Origin: Bacteroidota bacterium
GTDB lineage: Bacteria > Bacteroidota > Bacteroidia > Bacteroidales > CG2-30-32-10
DNA length: 5,080 nt
NCBI GenBank assembly: GCA_013334735.1
Contig: JAAXXA010000258.1
Span: 1-5,080, forward strand
Direction of reading: 5' to 3'
Shown: positions 1-5,080 of the stretch, one piece after another
Numbering within the stretch: position 1 is the first letter of the stretch
Layout of the letters: each line of letters starts with the position of its first letter
Notes under the pieces: model-generated
The model's database searches: none
What the model was told of the DNA's origin: nothing
The model's input: only the letters and a program-made list of their open reading frames with translations
Position numbers and translations under genes: made by a program

Positions 1-1007
1 TAATTACGCCTGTAAATTTTGCATTAAGCCCTGGATGTAACATATCTAAACTTAAAAACGATTCGAGTGAAACAACAAATGTTTTTTATCCTCTTATTGG
101 GATATCAATTACTAAAGGAATAATTAAAGGTATAGGAATAAACATAGCAGCACAATATTCATACAGAGGAGCAAATCATATTTCACCTATTTACAAATTT
201 AGGAATTCTTATATTGATTTTCAAATTACTCCTCAAATCAGATTGAATAGTTTTTTAAATTTTCAAATTGGCGGACAATATTCCCAACTATTAAAATCGC
301 AGCTTATAATCCCAAGTTTCAATCCTATTATTGGGACAAGGAAGGAAAATATAATTAGCAAATATAATTCTCAATTTGAATGTTTTACGGGCTTTTCTTT
401 TCTTTTACAAAAAGATGTTAATCTAAATTTTAAATACAGCATTCCATTAAAATCGATGGATTACAAGAATTTCCAAATCGCATTAAATATAATTTTGCAC
501 AAAGAATATTTTAAATGGAAAGATACATCGCGTGCAAATATTTATGGAATGAAAATAAATAAAAATGGTTACATCGAAGAAAATGGAATTATTTATCCTG
601 CCACAGTAAACAGTCCGCCTAAATTCCGTGATGGATTAGCAAATTTGTACCAATACTTTGAAGAAAATATTCGCGTATATCCAATTATTTATTATAACGA
701 TTATGGAAATATCAATATTCCTTTTCTTTTTGAATTAAAAATTGATACTATTGGAAAAGTTTCTGTTGTAGGTTTAGCTGGTGCATCTCCTTCGGAACAA
801 GATATTTTATTTCGATCAGGACATTTACCTGATAATATAGAAAAAGTAATTAACGCAATGCCCTTATGGAGTCCTGCATTAATTAATGGAAAAGCTACTG
901 ATATTACTTTTTATTTACCTTTAAATATCAAACTTGATATGAATAAGATTATCTTACTACCATCAAAATATATGATTAGTTATAAAAAAAGAAAGAAGAA
1001 TAAATAG
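1..1007 (+). CDS. Outer-membrane beta-barrel-like protein with C-terminal TonB_C-like domain (5' end missing)
   Basis: The frame is open from codon 3-5 to a TAG at 1005-1007, giving 334 visible residues; the true start lies outside the window. A TTG at 243 could serve as a start but lies in the middle of the barrel pattern, so it is not the real one. Visible residues 1 to about 165 alternate polar and hydrophobic positions in strand-like runs (INIAAQYSYRG, YIDFQITPQI, FLNFQIGGQYS, VNLNFKYSIPL, NFQIALNIIL), as in PorT-like barrels. Residues about 205-311 match the Bacteroidota TonB C-terminal pattern: PPKF followed by a helix, a YP, then AMPLWSPALINGK and LPLNIKL. The protein ends in a basic tail (YKKRKKNK). 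TonB_C domains normally act in the periplasm on outer-membrane partners, so I infer an envelope protein with a periplasmic C-terminus. The TonB_C assignment is firm, the barrel assignment moderate, and the function unknown. No signal peptide or plug can be judged. Confidence 0.75.
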   Translation, partial: ITPVNFALSPGCNISKLKNDSSETTNVFYPLIGISITKGIIKGIGINIAAQYSYRGANHISPIYKFRNSYIDFQITPQIRLNSFLNFQIGGQYSQLLKSQLIIPSFNPIIGTRKENIISKYNSQFECFTGFSFLLQKDVNLNFKYSIPLKSMDYKNFQIALNIILHKEYFKWKDTSRANIYGMKINKNGYIEENGIIYPATVNSPPKFRDGLANLYQYFEENIRVYPIIYYNDYGNINIPFLFELKIDTIGKVSVVGLAGASPSEQDILFRSGHLPDNIEKVINAMPLWSPALINGKATDITFYLPLNIKLDMNKIILLPSKYMISYKKRKKNK

Positions 1008-1050
1008 AAGTTTTAATTACTTTTACGTCAAAGTACAAAATATAATTGTT

Positions 1051-1112
1051 CCCGCAGAAATGCGCTGAAAAAATCTGTGTAAATCATAAATATCGGCGTC
1101 ATCAGCGTTCTA
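1051..1112. repeat. Degenerate 'CGCAGAAA / ATCTGTGTAAATCA / ATCAGCGTTC' intergenic repeat
   Basis: The 144-bp spacer before pepT contains a run of related short words: CGCAGAAA, GCGCTGAAA, ATCTGTGTAAATCA and CGTCATCAGCGTTC. CGCTGA at 1063-1068 and TCAGCG at 1102-1107 are perfect inverted complements. From memory, elements built of 'ATCTGCGTAAATC' and 'ATCAGCGTTC' units are dispersed in many bacterial genomes, including Bacteroidota; this would be a decayed copy. I see no reading frame and no U-rich terminator tail. Confidence 0.5.
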
Positions 1113-1151
1113 TTTTGTTGTTTCTTTAGTAGAAAATAAAAAACAAAAACT

Positions 1152-2381
1152 ATGAAAAACGAAATTCTAAACCGCTTTCTAAAGTATGTAAAGATTGACA
1201 CTCAATCTGACGAAAATTCGGAAACTTGTCCAAGTACTTCAAAACAATTTGAACTTGCTAAGGTTTTACAGGATGAACTAATTGCTTTAGGACTTAAAGA
1301 TATTTCTCTTGACGAGAATTGTTATTTGATGGCTACATTGCCCGCCAACACTGATAAAAAGATACCGAATATCGGTTTCATAGCACACATGGATACAAGT
1401 CCCGATATGCCCGGAGTAAATGTTAAACCACAAATATTAGAAAATTATAACGGGAAAGACATTGTTCTTGATAAAAAAAATAATGTTGTTCTTAACATAA
1501 AAGAATTTCCTGAATTATTAGAATATAAAGGACAAACCATTATTACATCCGATGGCACTACATTGCTTGGCGCTGACGATAAAGCAGGCGCTGCCGAAAT
1601 TATCACTGCCATTGATTATTTGGTTAAACATCCCGAAATAAAACATGGAAATATAAAAGTTGGTTTCACACCAGATGAAGAAATAGGTCGCGGTGTTGAT
1701 AAATTTGATGTTAAAAAGTTTGATGCAGAATTTGCTTATACCTTAGATGGTGGCGGTATTGGCGAGCTTGAATTTGAAAATTTCAATGCAGCTCATGCTA
1801 AAGTTATTTTTAACGGAAGAAACATTCATCCAGGTTATGCAAAAGATAAAATGATAAATGCAATGATTATTGCGATGGAGTTCAACGGGATGTTACCTGT
1901 TAATGAAAGGCCAGAATTTACACAGGATTACGAAGGTTTTTATCATCTGATCAAAATGGAAGGTACTGTGGAAAATGCCAGCATACAATATATTATCCGT
2001 GATCACGACAGAACAAAATTTGAAGCAAAAAAAGTTTTCATTCAGCAAACCGTTGATTATTTAAACAAGAAATACCGCGAAAACACTGTTGTTTTGGAAT
2101 TAAAAGATCAGTATTACAATATGAAAGAACAGGTTGAAAAAGTATTTCATGTGGTTGAAACTGCCAAAAAAGCAATGGAATTAGTTGGAGTTGTTCCTAA
2201 AGTTGTTCCTATACGCGGTGGTACCGATGGCGCAAGACTTTCGTATATGGATCTTCCTTGCCCGAACATTTTTGCAGGAGGACATAATTTTCACGGAAAA
2301 TATGAATACGTTCCTTTGGAAAGCATGGTGAAAGCGGTTGATGTAATTATTAAGATTGTAGAGTTGTATTCGCAGAAATAA
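1152..2381 (+). CDS. pepT: Peptidase T (tripeptide aminopeptidase, M20B)
   Basis: This is a cytoplasmic di-zinc aminopeptidase that releases the N-terminal residue from tripeptides. The length of 409 residues is normal for PepT. The metal-site motifs are all present and in order: IAHMDTSPD (H79, D81), LLGADDKAG (bridging D142), TPDEEIGRG (general base E176, ligand E177), YTLDGGGIG (D199) and [10 protein letters not shown] (H381). H226 in NIHPGYAK lies in the dimerisation (lid) domain and matches the M20 histidine that reaches the partner active site; R283 (IIRDHD) and R355 (PIRGGTDG) match the residues thought to hold the substrate C-terminus. The ATG at 1152 begins the usual [24 protein letters not shown] N-terminus and follows an A-rich leader with no Shine-Dalgarno, normal for Bacteroidota. 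It appears to be a single-gene unit, flanked on both sides by repeat-bearing spacers. The numbering of equivalent residues is by motif comparison from memory. Confidence 0.97.
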   Translation: MKNEILNRFLKYVKIDTQSDENSETCPSTSKQFELAKVLQDELIALGLKDISLDENCYLMATLPANTDKKIPNIGFIAHMDTSPDMPGVNVKPQILENYNGKDIVLDKKNNVVLNIKEFPELLEYKGQTIITSDGTTLLGADDKAGAAEIITAIDYLVKHPEIKHGNIKVGFTPDEEIGRGVDKFDVKKFDAEFAYTLDGGGIGELEFENFNAAHAKVIFNGRNIHPGYAKDKMINAMIIAMEFNGMLPVNERPEFTQDYEGFYHLIKMEGTVENASIQYIIRDHDRTKFEAKKVFIQQTVDYLNKKYRENTVVLELKDQYYNMKEQVEKVFHVVETAKKAMELVGVVPKVVPIRGGTDGARLSYMDLPCPNIFAGGHNFHGKYEYVPLESMVKAVDVIIKIVELYSQK

Positions 2382-2396
2382 TGCTTGTAAAAAAAA

Positions 2397-2450
2397 CGGT
2401 CGCTGAGCGGACTTGTAGTGAGCGGAGCCGAACTAGTCGAAGTGCACGCT
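2397..2450. repeat. Degenerate REP-like palindromic element (TGAGCGGA / GTCGAAGTG)
   Basis: The stretch has the words CGGTCGCTGAGCGGA, TGAGCGGAGCCGAA and AGTCGAAGTG. This resembles the widespread REP-type element of the form 'CGCTGAGCGGAGTCGAAGCG'. The octamer TGAGCGGA occurs twice, at 2404-2411 and 2419-2426, 15 bp apart, so this copy looks internally duplicated or built from two nested copies. The left arm GGTCGCT (2398-2404) no longer has its full complement, so the palindrome is imperfect. Such elements are elsewhere moved by RAYT-type transposases; none is encoded in this window. Confidence 0.55.
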
Positions 2451-2545
2451 AACAAGACTCGAATAGAGCTTTTCGCATCAGAAATTAAATATGCACTAAT
2501 TAATCTATATTGTAAAAAATGCAAATATAAGCTGCTTTTAAGATC

Positions 2546-2630
2546 TTTTTTAGCGGCAGAGCCGCAAAATATTTGTAAAAAAAAAATAAAAATAATACCA
2601 TTAAAGGTACATCGCAACGAAACATAACAA
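2546..2630. repeat. GCGGC-AGA-GCCGC hairpin with AATATTTGTA and A-rich tail (repeat-like)
   Basis: A perfect 5-bp stem, GCGGC (2553-2557) and GCCGC (2561-2565) with an AGA loop, can be lengthened by flanking T and A runs if A2552 bulges. It is followed by AAAATATTTGTA, a long A-run, and ATTAAAGGTACATCGCAACG. The combination of a GC-rich short hairpin with 'AATATTTGTA' and an A-run resembles intergenic elements I recall from Bacteroidota genomes. It is not a canonical terminator because the T-run lies before, not after, the stem. Together with the REP-like element it accounts for much of the gene-free stretch 2382-2633; I see nothing specific in 2451-2545. Confidence 0.4.
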
Positions 2631-2676
2631 CAATTGGAAACGCAACTCATCGAATACAAACAACATTGGAAAGACG

Positions 2677-2712
2677 ACTGTGGAGAAAACTGTGGAGAAA
2701 ACTGTGGAGAAA
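2677..2712 (+). repeat. Three perfect 12-bp tandem repeats (ACTGTGGAGAAA)
   Basis: The unit ACTGTGGAGAAA occurs three times without mismatch at 2677-2688, 2689-2700 and 2701-2712. In the winged-helix frame it encodes Thr-Val-Glu-Lys three times, a linker commonly seen before the C-terminal winged helix of AlbA_2 regulators. The array begins exactly at the point where the N-terminal homology of the broken gene ends. Confidence 0.9.
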
Positions 2713-2877
2713 ATTATTTTATTCATCAAAAACAATCCCAACATAAGCATTAAAGAATTGCAGCAAAAAACGGGATTGAGTCGTAGAGGCGTGGAATGGC
2801 AAATTCAAAAACTTAAAAGTGAAAACAAAATAAAACGTATAGGTCCCGACAAAGGTGGTTATTGGGAATTGATTTAA
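2680..2877 (+). CDS. Small winged-helix DNA-binding protein, C-terminal relic of AlbA_2 regulator
   Basis: This 65-codon frame begins at GTG 2680 inside the 12-bp repeats and ends at TAA 2875-2877. It reads as a charged TVEK linker (residues 1-11), helix 1 (about 10-18, IILFIKNN), helix 2 (SIKELQQKTG, 23-32), a recognition helix (SRRGVEWQIQKLKSE, 34-48) and a wing (KIKRIGPDKGGYWELI, 50-65). The 'LSRRGVEWQIxKLKxxxxIKRIGPDKGGYWE' pattern is the standard ending of AlbA_2 or Fic-type regulators, so the fold call is firm. Whether it is expressed is open: the start is a GTG within a repeat and no ribosome site is visible. The frame is intact and ends 15 bp before coaX, so it could be translated from a shared transcript as a free DNA-binding domain, or may simply be a relic not yet decayed. 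Confidence 0.55.
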   Translation: MEKTVEKTVEKIILFIKNNPNISIKELQQKTGLSRRGVEWQIQKLKSENKIKRIGPDKGGYWELI

Positions 2878-2892
2878 AACCAAGTGTATTTT

Positions 2893-3618
2893 ATGAAATT
2901 AGTCCTCGACATAGGTAACACACAAGTTAAAGCAGGTTTTTTTGAAAATAAAAAACTTGTTGAAGTTATCGTGTTTCCTGAACTTTCTGTTGAATGGATC
3001 GAAAGCACAAAAATAAAACACCCTGGAATTTCAAACATTATTCTTTCATCAGTCGGAAAAGTTTCCGCAAAAGTTATTGAAATTTTAAAAAATAATTTTC
3101 ACTTGATTGAGCTTTCTGAAACTACCGCCATTCCTATTAATAATCTATATAAAAGTCCCGACACACTTGGGAAAGACCGTCTGGCAGGTGTTATTGCTGC
3201 TCATTCGCTATACCCAGAAGAAAATATTCTTGTTATTGATGCGGGCACATGTATAACTTTTGATATGGTTTCGATAAAGGGTGAATACAAGGGGGGTAGT
3301 ATTTCACCCGGTTTTTTAATGCGTTTTAAATCATTACATACTTTTACCGCAAAACTTCCGTTAGTTTCTCTTACAAATTATAGTGAACTTATTGGTACCG
3401 ATACAGAAACATCTATTCTTTCGGGAGTTATTAATGGTTTATGTGCCGAAACAGACGCTATAATTGACAAGTATAAGGGTTTATATAAACCGCTAAGGAC
3501 AATTATCTGCGGAGGAGATGCAAAGTTTTTGGCTGATCGGTTAAAAAATAGCATCTTTGCAGTACCCGAACTTGTTTTAATAGGATTAAATGAAATATTA
3601 GATTACAATGAACAATAG
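2893..3618 (+). CDS. coaX: Type III pantothenate kinase
   Basis: CoaX phosphorylates pantothenate with ATP, the first step of coenzyme A synthesis, in the cytoplasm. It belongs to the ASKHA fold and is not feedback-inhibited by CoA as type I enzymes are. The 241 residues fit the family. Motifs in order: phosphate-1 loop DIGNTQVK with D6; LGKDRLAG with the presumed catalytic base D95; phosphate-2 DAGTCITFD (116-124); GGSISPG (134-140), part of the pantothenate site; GTDTETSILSG (168-178); and the adenosine-side loop IICGGDAKFL (204-213). I chose ATG 2893 because MKLVLDIGNT is the normal N-terminus; an in-frame GTG at 2884 would add only Met-Tyr-Phe. The stop codon TAG lies inside the start of the next gene, giving an 11-bp overlap and hence translational coupling. 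The gene usually paired upstream in other bacteria (birA) is absent here; the broken AlbA_2 gene sits there. Confidence 0.96.
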   Translation: MKLVLDIGNTQVKAGFFENKKLVEVIVFPELSVEWIESTKIKHPGISNIILSSVGKVSAKVIEILKNNFHLIELSETTAIPINNLYKSPDTLGKDRLAGVIAAHSLYPEENILVIDAGTCITFDMVSIKGEYKGGSISPGFLMRFKSLHTFTAKLPLVSLTNYSELIGTDTETSILSGVINGLCAETDAIIDKYKGLYKPLRTIICGGDAKFLADRLKNSIFAVPELVLIGLNEILDYNEQ

Positions 3619-4879
3619 AAAACTTTTTATAATTTGTATTGCTACAATGCTTATGTTTAATAGCTTTGCGCAAACAAGAATAAGCTCTCCATACTCAAGA
3701 TATGGTATAGGAGATCTTCAAAACGACAAATGTCAAAGGAATTTATCCATTGGAGGTATTTCTTTTGGATATAGAAATTCAAGTAGTGTTAATTATACAA
3801 ATCCTGCTTCATATACAGTTTTTGATACAGCTTCGTTTGTTTTTGAAACAGGGATAAACAGCCGTTTTACACAGATTTCGTCAAATAGCACAAGTCAAAA
3901 ATCAAATTACACTTCGCTTGGATATATTGTAATGGGGTTTCCTGTTACAAAATGGTGGGGCGCTAGCGCCGGACTTTTACCATACAGTAGTGTTGGGTAT
4001 AAAATATCCGACAGCGATAATAAAACTAATGTTGGTAATATAAATTATTTGTACGAGGGCGATGGCGGGCTTAGTCAATTTTATTTTGGTAACTCCTTTG
4101 AACCTTTCAAAGGATTATCGCTGGGTTTTAATGCTTCTTATTTATTTGGTTACTTAAATAAAACCCGCACTGTTTCTTTTCCTGATTCTGTAAATTTTCT
4201 GAATCTTCGTATAAAGAATTCAACAATAGTTAGCGATCTGCTTTTAAATTATGGTATTCAGTATGAAAAATCATTGGGAAGCAATTTAAAAATGGTAGCA
4301 GGTTTTGTTCTTAATACACCGGCTAAACTTTCGGCAAAGCAAGATACTTTGGCTTATCATTTTTTTGCATCAAACAGTGAAGAAACAATAAAAGATACAA
4401 TCATAAAACCACTTGGTTCAAAAGGAAGTGTTACTCTTCCCCTTGGCTTAGGAGGCGGTATAACTATTGGCAAGCCTGATAGCTGGCTGTTTGGCGTAGA
4501 TTTTCAAACTCAAAATTGGGAAAAATATTCTTCTTTTGGCGAAAAAGATTCTTTAAAAAATACGTGGATGGCTTCATTTGGCGGGGAGTTCACACCTAAA
4601 AATTCTATATCTTCATCTTATTTCAAAAAAATACATTATCGTATTGGAGGAAGGTATAATAAAACATATTTGCAACTTCGCAATAATCAACTTACCGAAG
4701 TAGCTTTTAGTTTTGGTTTTGGCTTGCCTCTCAAACGTTCAAAAACTTCAATAAATCTTGGTTTTGAAATAGGACAAAGAGGCACTACAAAAGATAACCT
4801 TATCAAAGAAAATTTCGGAAGACTAACATTAAGTCTTTCTATTTATGAATATTGGTTTTTCAAACGCAGGTTTGATTAA
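3608..4879 (+). CDS. Outer-membrane beta-barrel protein of the coaX-linked 'SSPYSRYG' family
   Basis: The 423-residue product begins with a clear Sec signal peptide: basic MNNRK, hydrophobic core 6-17, and likely cleavage after A21 (SFA-Q). The mature protein opens with SSPYSRYGIGDL (26-37), then NPASY (65-69), GLLPYSSVGY (122-131) and EGDGGLSQFYFG (150-161), and consists of alternating strands with aromatic ends up to the final LSLSIYEYWFFKRRF. This is the pattern of the uncharacterised FadL/OmpP1-like barrel protein that I know as a frequent neighbour of coaX in Bacteroidota. It likely sits in the outer membrane as a transport-type channel, though no substrate can be read from the sequence. 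The ATG at 3608 overlaps coaX by 11 bp and is the only start that keeps the signal peptide; Met14 and Met16 would destroy it. Family function is unknown to me. Confidence 0.85.
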   Translation: MNNRKLFIICIATMLMFNSFAQTRISSPYSRYGIGDLQNDKCQRNLSIGGISFGYRNSSSVNYTNPASYTVFDTASFVFETGINSRFTQISSNSTSQKSNYTSLGYIVMGFPVTKWWGASAGLLPYSSVGYKISDSDNKTNVGNINYLYEGDGGLSQFYFGNSFEPFKGLSLGFNASYLFGYLNKTRTVSFPDSVNFLNLRIKNSTIVSDLLLNYGIQYEKSLGSNLKMVAGFVLNTPAKLSAKQDTLAYHFFASNSEETIKDTIIKPLGSKGSVTLPLGLGGGITIGKPDSWLFGVDFQTQNWEKYSSFGEKDSLKNTWMASFGGEFTPKNSISSSYFKKIHYRIGGRYNKTYLQLRNNQLTEVAFSFGFGLPLKRSKTSINLGFEIGQRGTTKDNLIKENFGRLTLSLSIYEYWFFKRRFD

Positions 4880-4919
4880 TGCTAAAATCACTGAAAGTCA
4901 AATTATACTGAAAACGGGA

Positions 4920-4935
4920 TAAATTTGTATATTTG
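4920..4935 (+). promoter_or_regulatory. Two overlapping matches to the Bacteroidota -7 box (TAnnTTTG)
   Basis: TAAATTTG (4920-4927) and TATATTTG (4928-4935) both match the TAnnTTTG -7 element used by the primary sigma factor of Bacteroidota. They lie 119-134 bp before the next ATG and just before the GGTAATCRGT repeats. No good -33 TTTG is present at the expected distance (only AT-rich sequence), and such matches arise by chance in DNA this AT-rich, so this is a weak candidate promoter for the gene starting at 5054. Confidence 0.25.
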
Positions 4936-5008
4936 GTAATCAGTAATCGGTGACCGGTTATCGGATGTCTTCACACTGATTACCGATTACTTACATTTAC
5001 CGATTACC
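4935..5008. repeat. Iterated GGTAATCRGT motif in both orientations, able to form alternative hairpins
   Basis: Forward copies: GGTAATCAGT (4935-4944) and the overlapping GTAATCGGT (4943-4951), followed by a weaker CCGGTTATCGG (4954-4964). Reverse copies: ACTGATTACC (4975-4984), ACCGATTAC (4982-4990) and ACCGATTACC (4999-5008). GGTAATCAGT pairs perfectly with 4975-4984 over 10 bp, and GTAATCGGT pairs perfectly with either 4982-4990 or, over nine positions, 4999-5007. No T-run follows, so it is not an ordinary terminator. It fills the centre of the spacer 4880-5053 and looks like an intergenic repeat element. Confidence 0.7.
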
Positions 5009-5053
5009 ATTGCTAAAAAGTATAAATTTAACTCATTCACATAGTATTACAAT

Positions 5054-5080
5054 ATGAGTCTTTTCTTAAAAAACATCTCC
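5054..5080 (+). CDS. Start of a further gene, cut by the window edge
   Basis: An ATG at 5054 after an AT-rich leader opens a frame reading MSLFLKNIS to the last base. Nine residues are too few to identify it. In other Bacteroidota genomes the coaX/barrel-protein pair is often followed by a TPR protein and the lipopolysaccharide-export protein LptC, so an envelope gene such as lptC is a reasonable guess from context only. Confidence 0.35.

Larger units (their letters stand above)
2634..2877 (+). pseudogene. Remnant of AlbA_2 (Schlafen-like) ATP-binding transcriptional regulator, internally deleted
   Basis: From TTG at 2634 the frame reads METQLIEYKQHWKDD, which looks like the first 15 residues of AlbA_2-domain regulators (typically 'METQxIEYKxSWxDEYLKWICGFANA'). 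Straight after the second GAC codon (2676-2678) the homology changes: the DNA continues as the TVEK linker and winged helix that end such proteins, but one frame over. In the first frame translation would run through three CGEN units and stop at TAA 2751-2753. The catalytic-looking middle (AlbA_2 fold and GHKL-type ATP-binding part, together over a kilobase in intact genes) is absent. The canonical ATG is also gone, replaced by ATTGG or a TTG start. I infer a single internal deletion with a frame change. The N-terminal identification rests on only 15 residues, but its position directly before the matching C-terminus supports it. Confidence 0.65.

Noticed and set aside
243..1007. TTG at 243 as the start of the first gene
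   Set aside because: The frame is open to the window edge and the barrel-like pattern continues upstream, so the gene is truncated by the window.
1041..1048. TATAATTG as a -7 box for pepT
   Set aside because: It misses one consensus base, has no TTTG at the -33 distance, and such matches are expected by chance in this AT-rich spacer.
1051..1112. Possible riboswitch or tRNA in the pepT leader
   Set aside because: Only a 6-bp inverted pair is visible; there is no cloverleaf and no known aptamer core, and the words fit a repeat element better.
2546..2575. GCGGC/GCCGC hairpin as the pepT terminator
   Set aside because: The stem is only 5 bp and is followed by AAAATATTTG, with the T-run on the wrong side; it also lies over 170 bp after the stop codon.
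2418..2627. 69-codon + strand frame in the spacer after pepT
   Set aside because: It starts inside the REP-like element, continues through the GCGGC hairpin and A-run, and is rich in Lys and Leu without a domain. Repeat elements of this kind often yield spurious frames like this.
2291..2659. 122-codon reading frame on the - strand
   Set aside because: It runs backwards through the pepT 3' end, the repeat elements and the AlbA_2 remnant; the translation has no recognisable domain and mixes unrelated segments, so it is a chance frame.
2884..2892. GTG at 2884 as the coaX start
   Set aside because: It adds only Met-Tyr-Phe before the standard MKLVLDIGNT beginning; ATG 2893 is the better start.
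4935..5008. CRISPR-like array
   Set aside because: The repeated words are about 10 bp, overlap each other, occur in both orientations and have no regular spacers.

Overview
The window looks like a piece of chromosome from a low-GC member of the Bacteroidota, most probably Bacteroidales-like. The grounds are the type III pantothenate kinase overlapping a 'SSPYSRYG' outer-membrane protein (a pairing typical of that phylum), a TonB C-terminal domain of the Bacteroidota 'AMPxWxPxxxNGK' type, A-rich leaders in place of Shine-Dalgarno sites, and several short intergenic repeats of the kind scattered through such genomes. All supported genes are on the + strand.

Layout: (1) positions 1-1007 hold the 3' part of a gene whose product joins an outer-membrane beta-barrel-like segment to a TonB C-terminal-like domain. 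(2) 1008-1151 is a spacer with a degenerate repeat. (3) 1152-2381 is peptidase T (pepT), complete, with every metal-site residue present. (4) 2382-2633 has no credible gene; it is a patchwork of a REP-like GAGCGGA element and a GCGGC/GCCGC hairpin with an A-rich tail. (5) 2634-2877 is the wreck of an AlbA_2 (Schlafen-like) ATP-binding regulator gene: its first 15 or so codons are joined out of frame to its C-terminal winged-helix part, which survives as a 65-codon reading frame. (6) 2893-3618 is coaX. (7) 3608-4879, overlapping coaX by 11 bp, is a signal-peptide-bearing outer-membrane barrel protein. (8) 4880-5053 is a spacer with an iterated GGTAATCRGT motif in both orientations. (9) A new reading frame opens at 5054 and runs off the window.

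Functionally these are mostly housekeeping and envelope genes: CoaX starts coenzyme A synthesis, PepT trims tripeptides in the cytoplasm, and the two barrel proteins belong to the outer membrane. Only coaX and the following barrel gene are clearly one transcription unit; the small winged-helix frame 15 bp upstream of coaX could be read with them. I see no defence system, CRISPR array, tRNA, rRNA or intact transposon. The least ordinary items are the barrel/TonB_C fusion, the collapsed AlbA_2 gene with a 12-bp tandem repeat at its junction, and the unrelated repeat elements that fill each long spacer.
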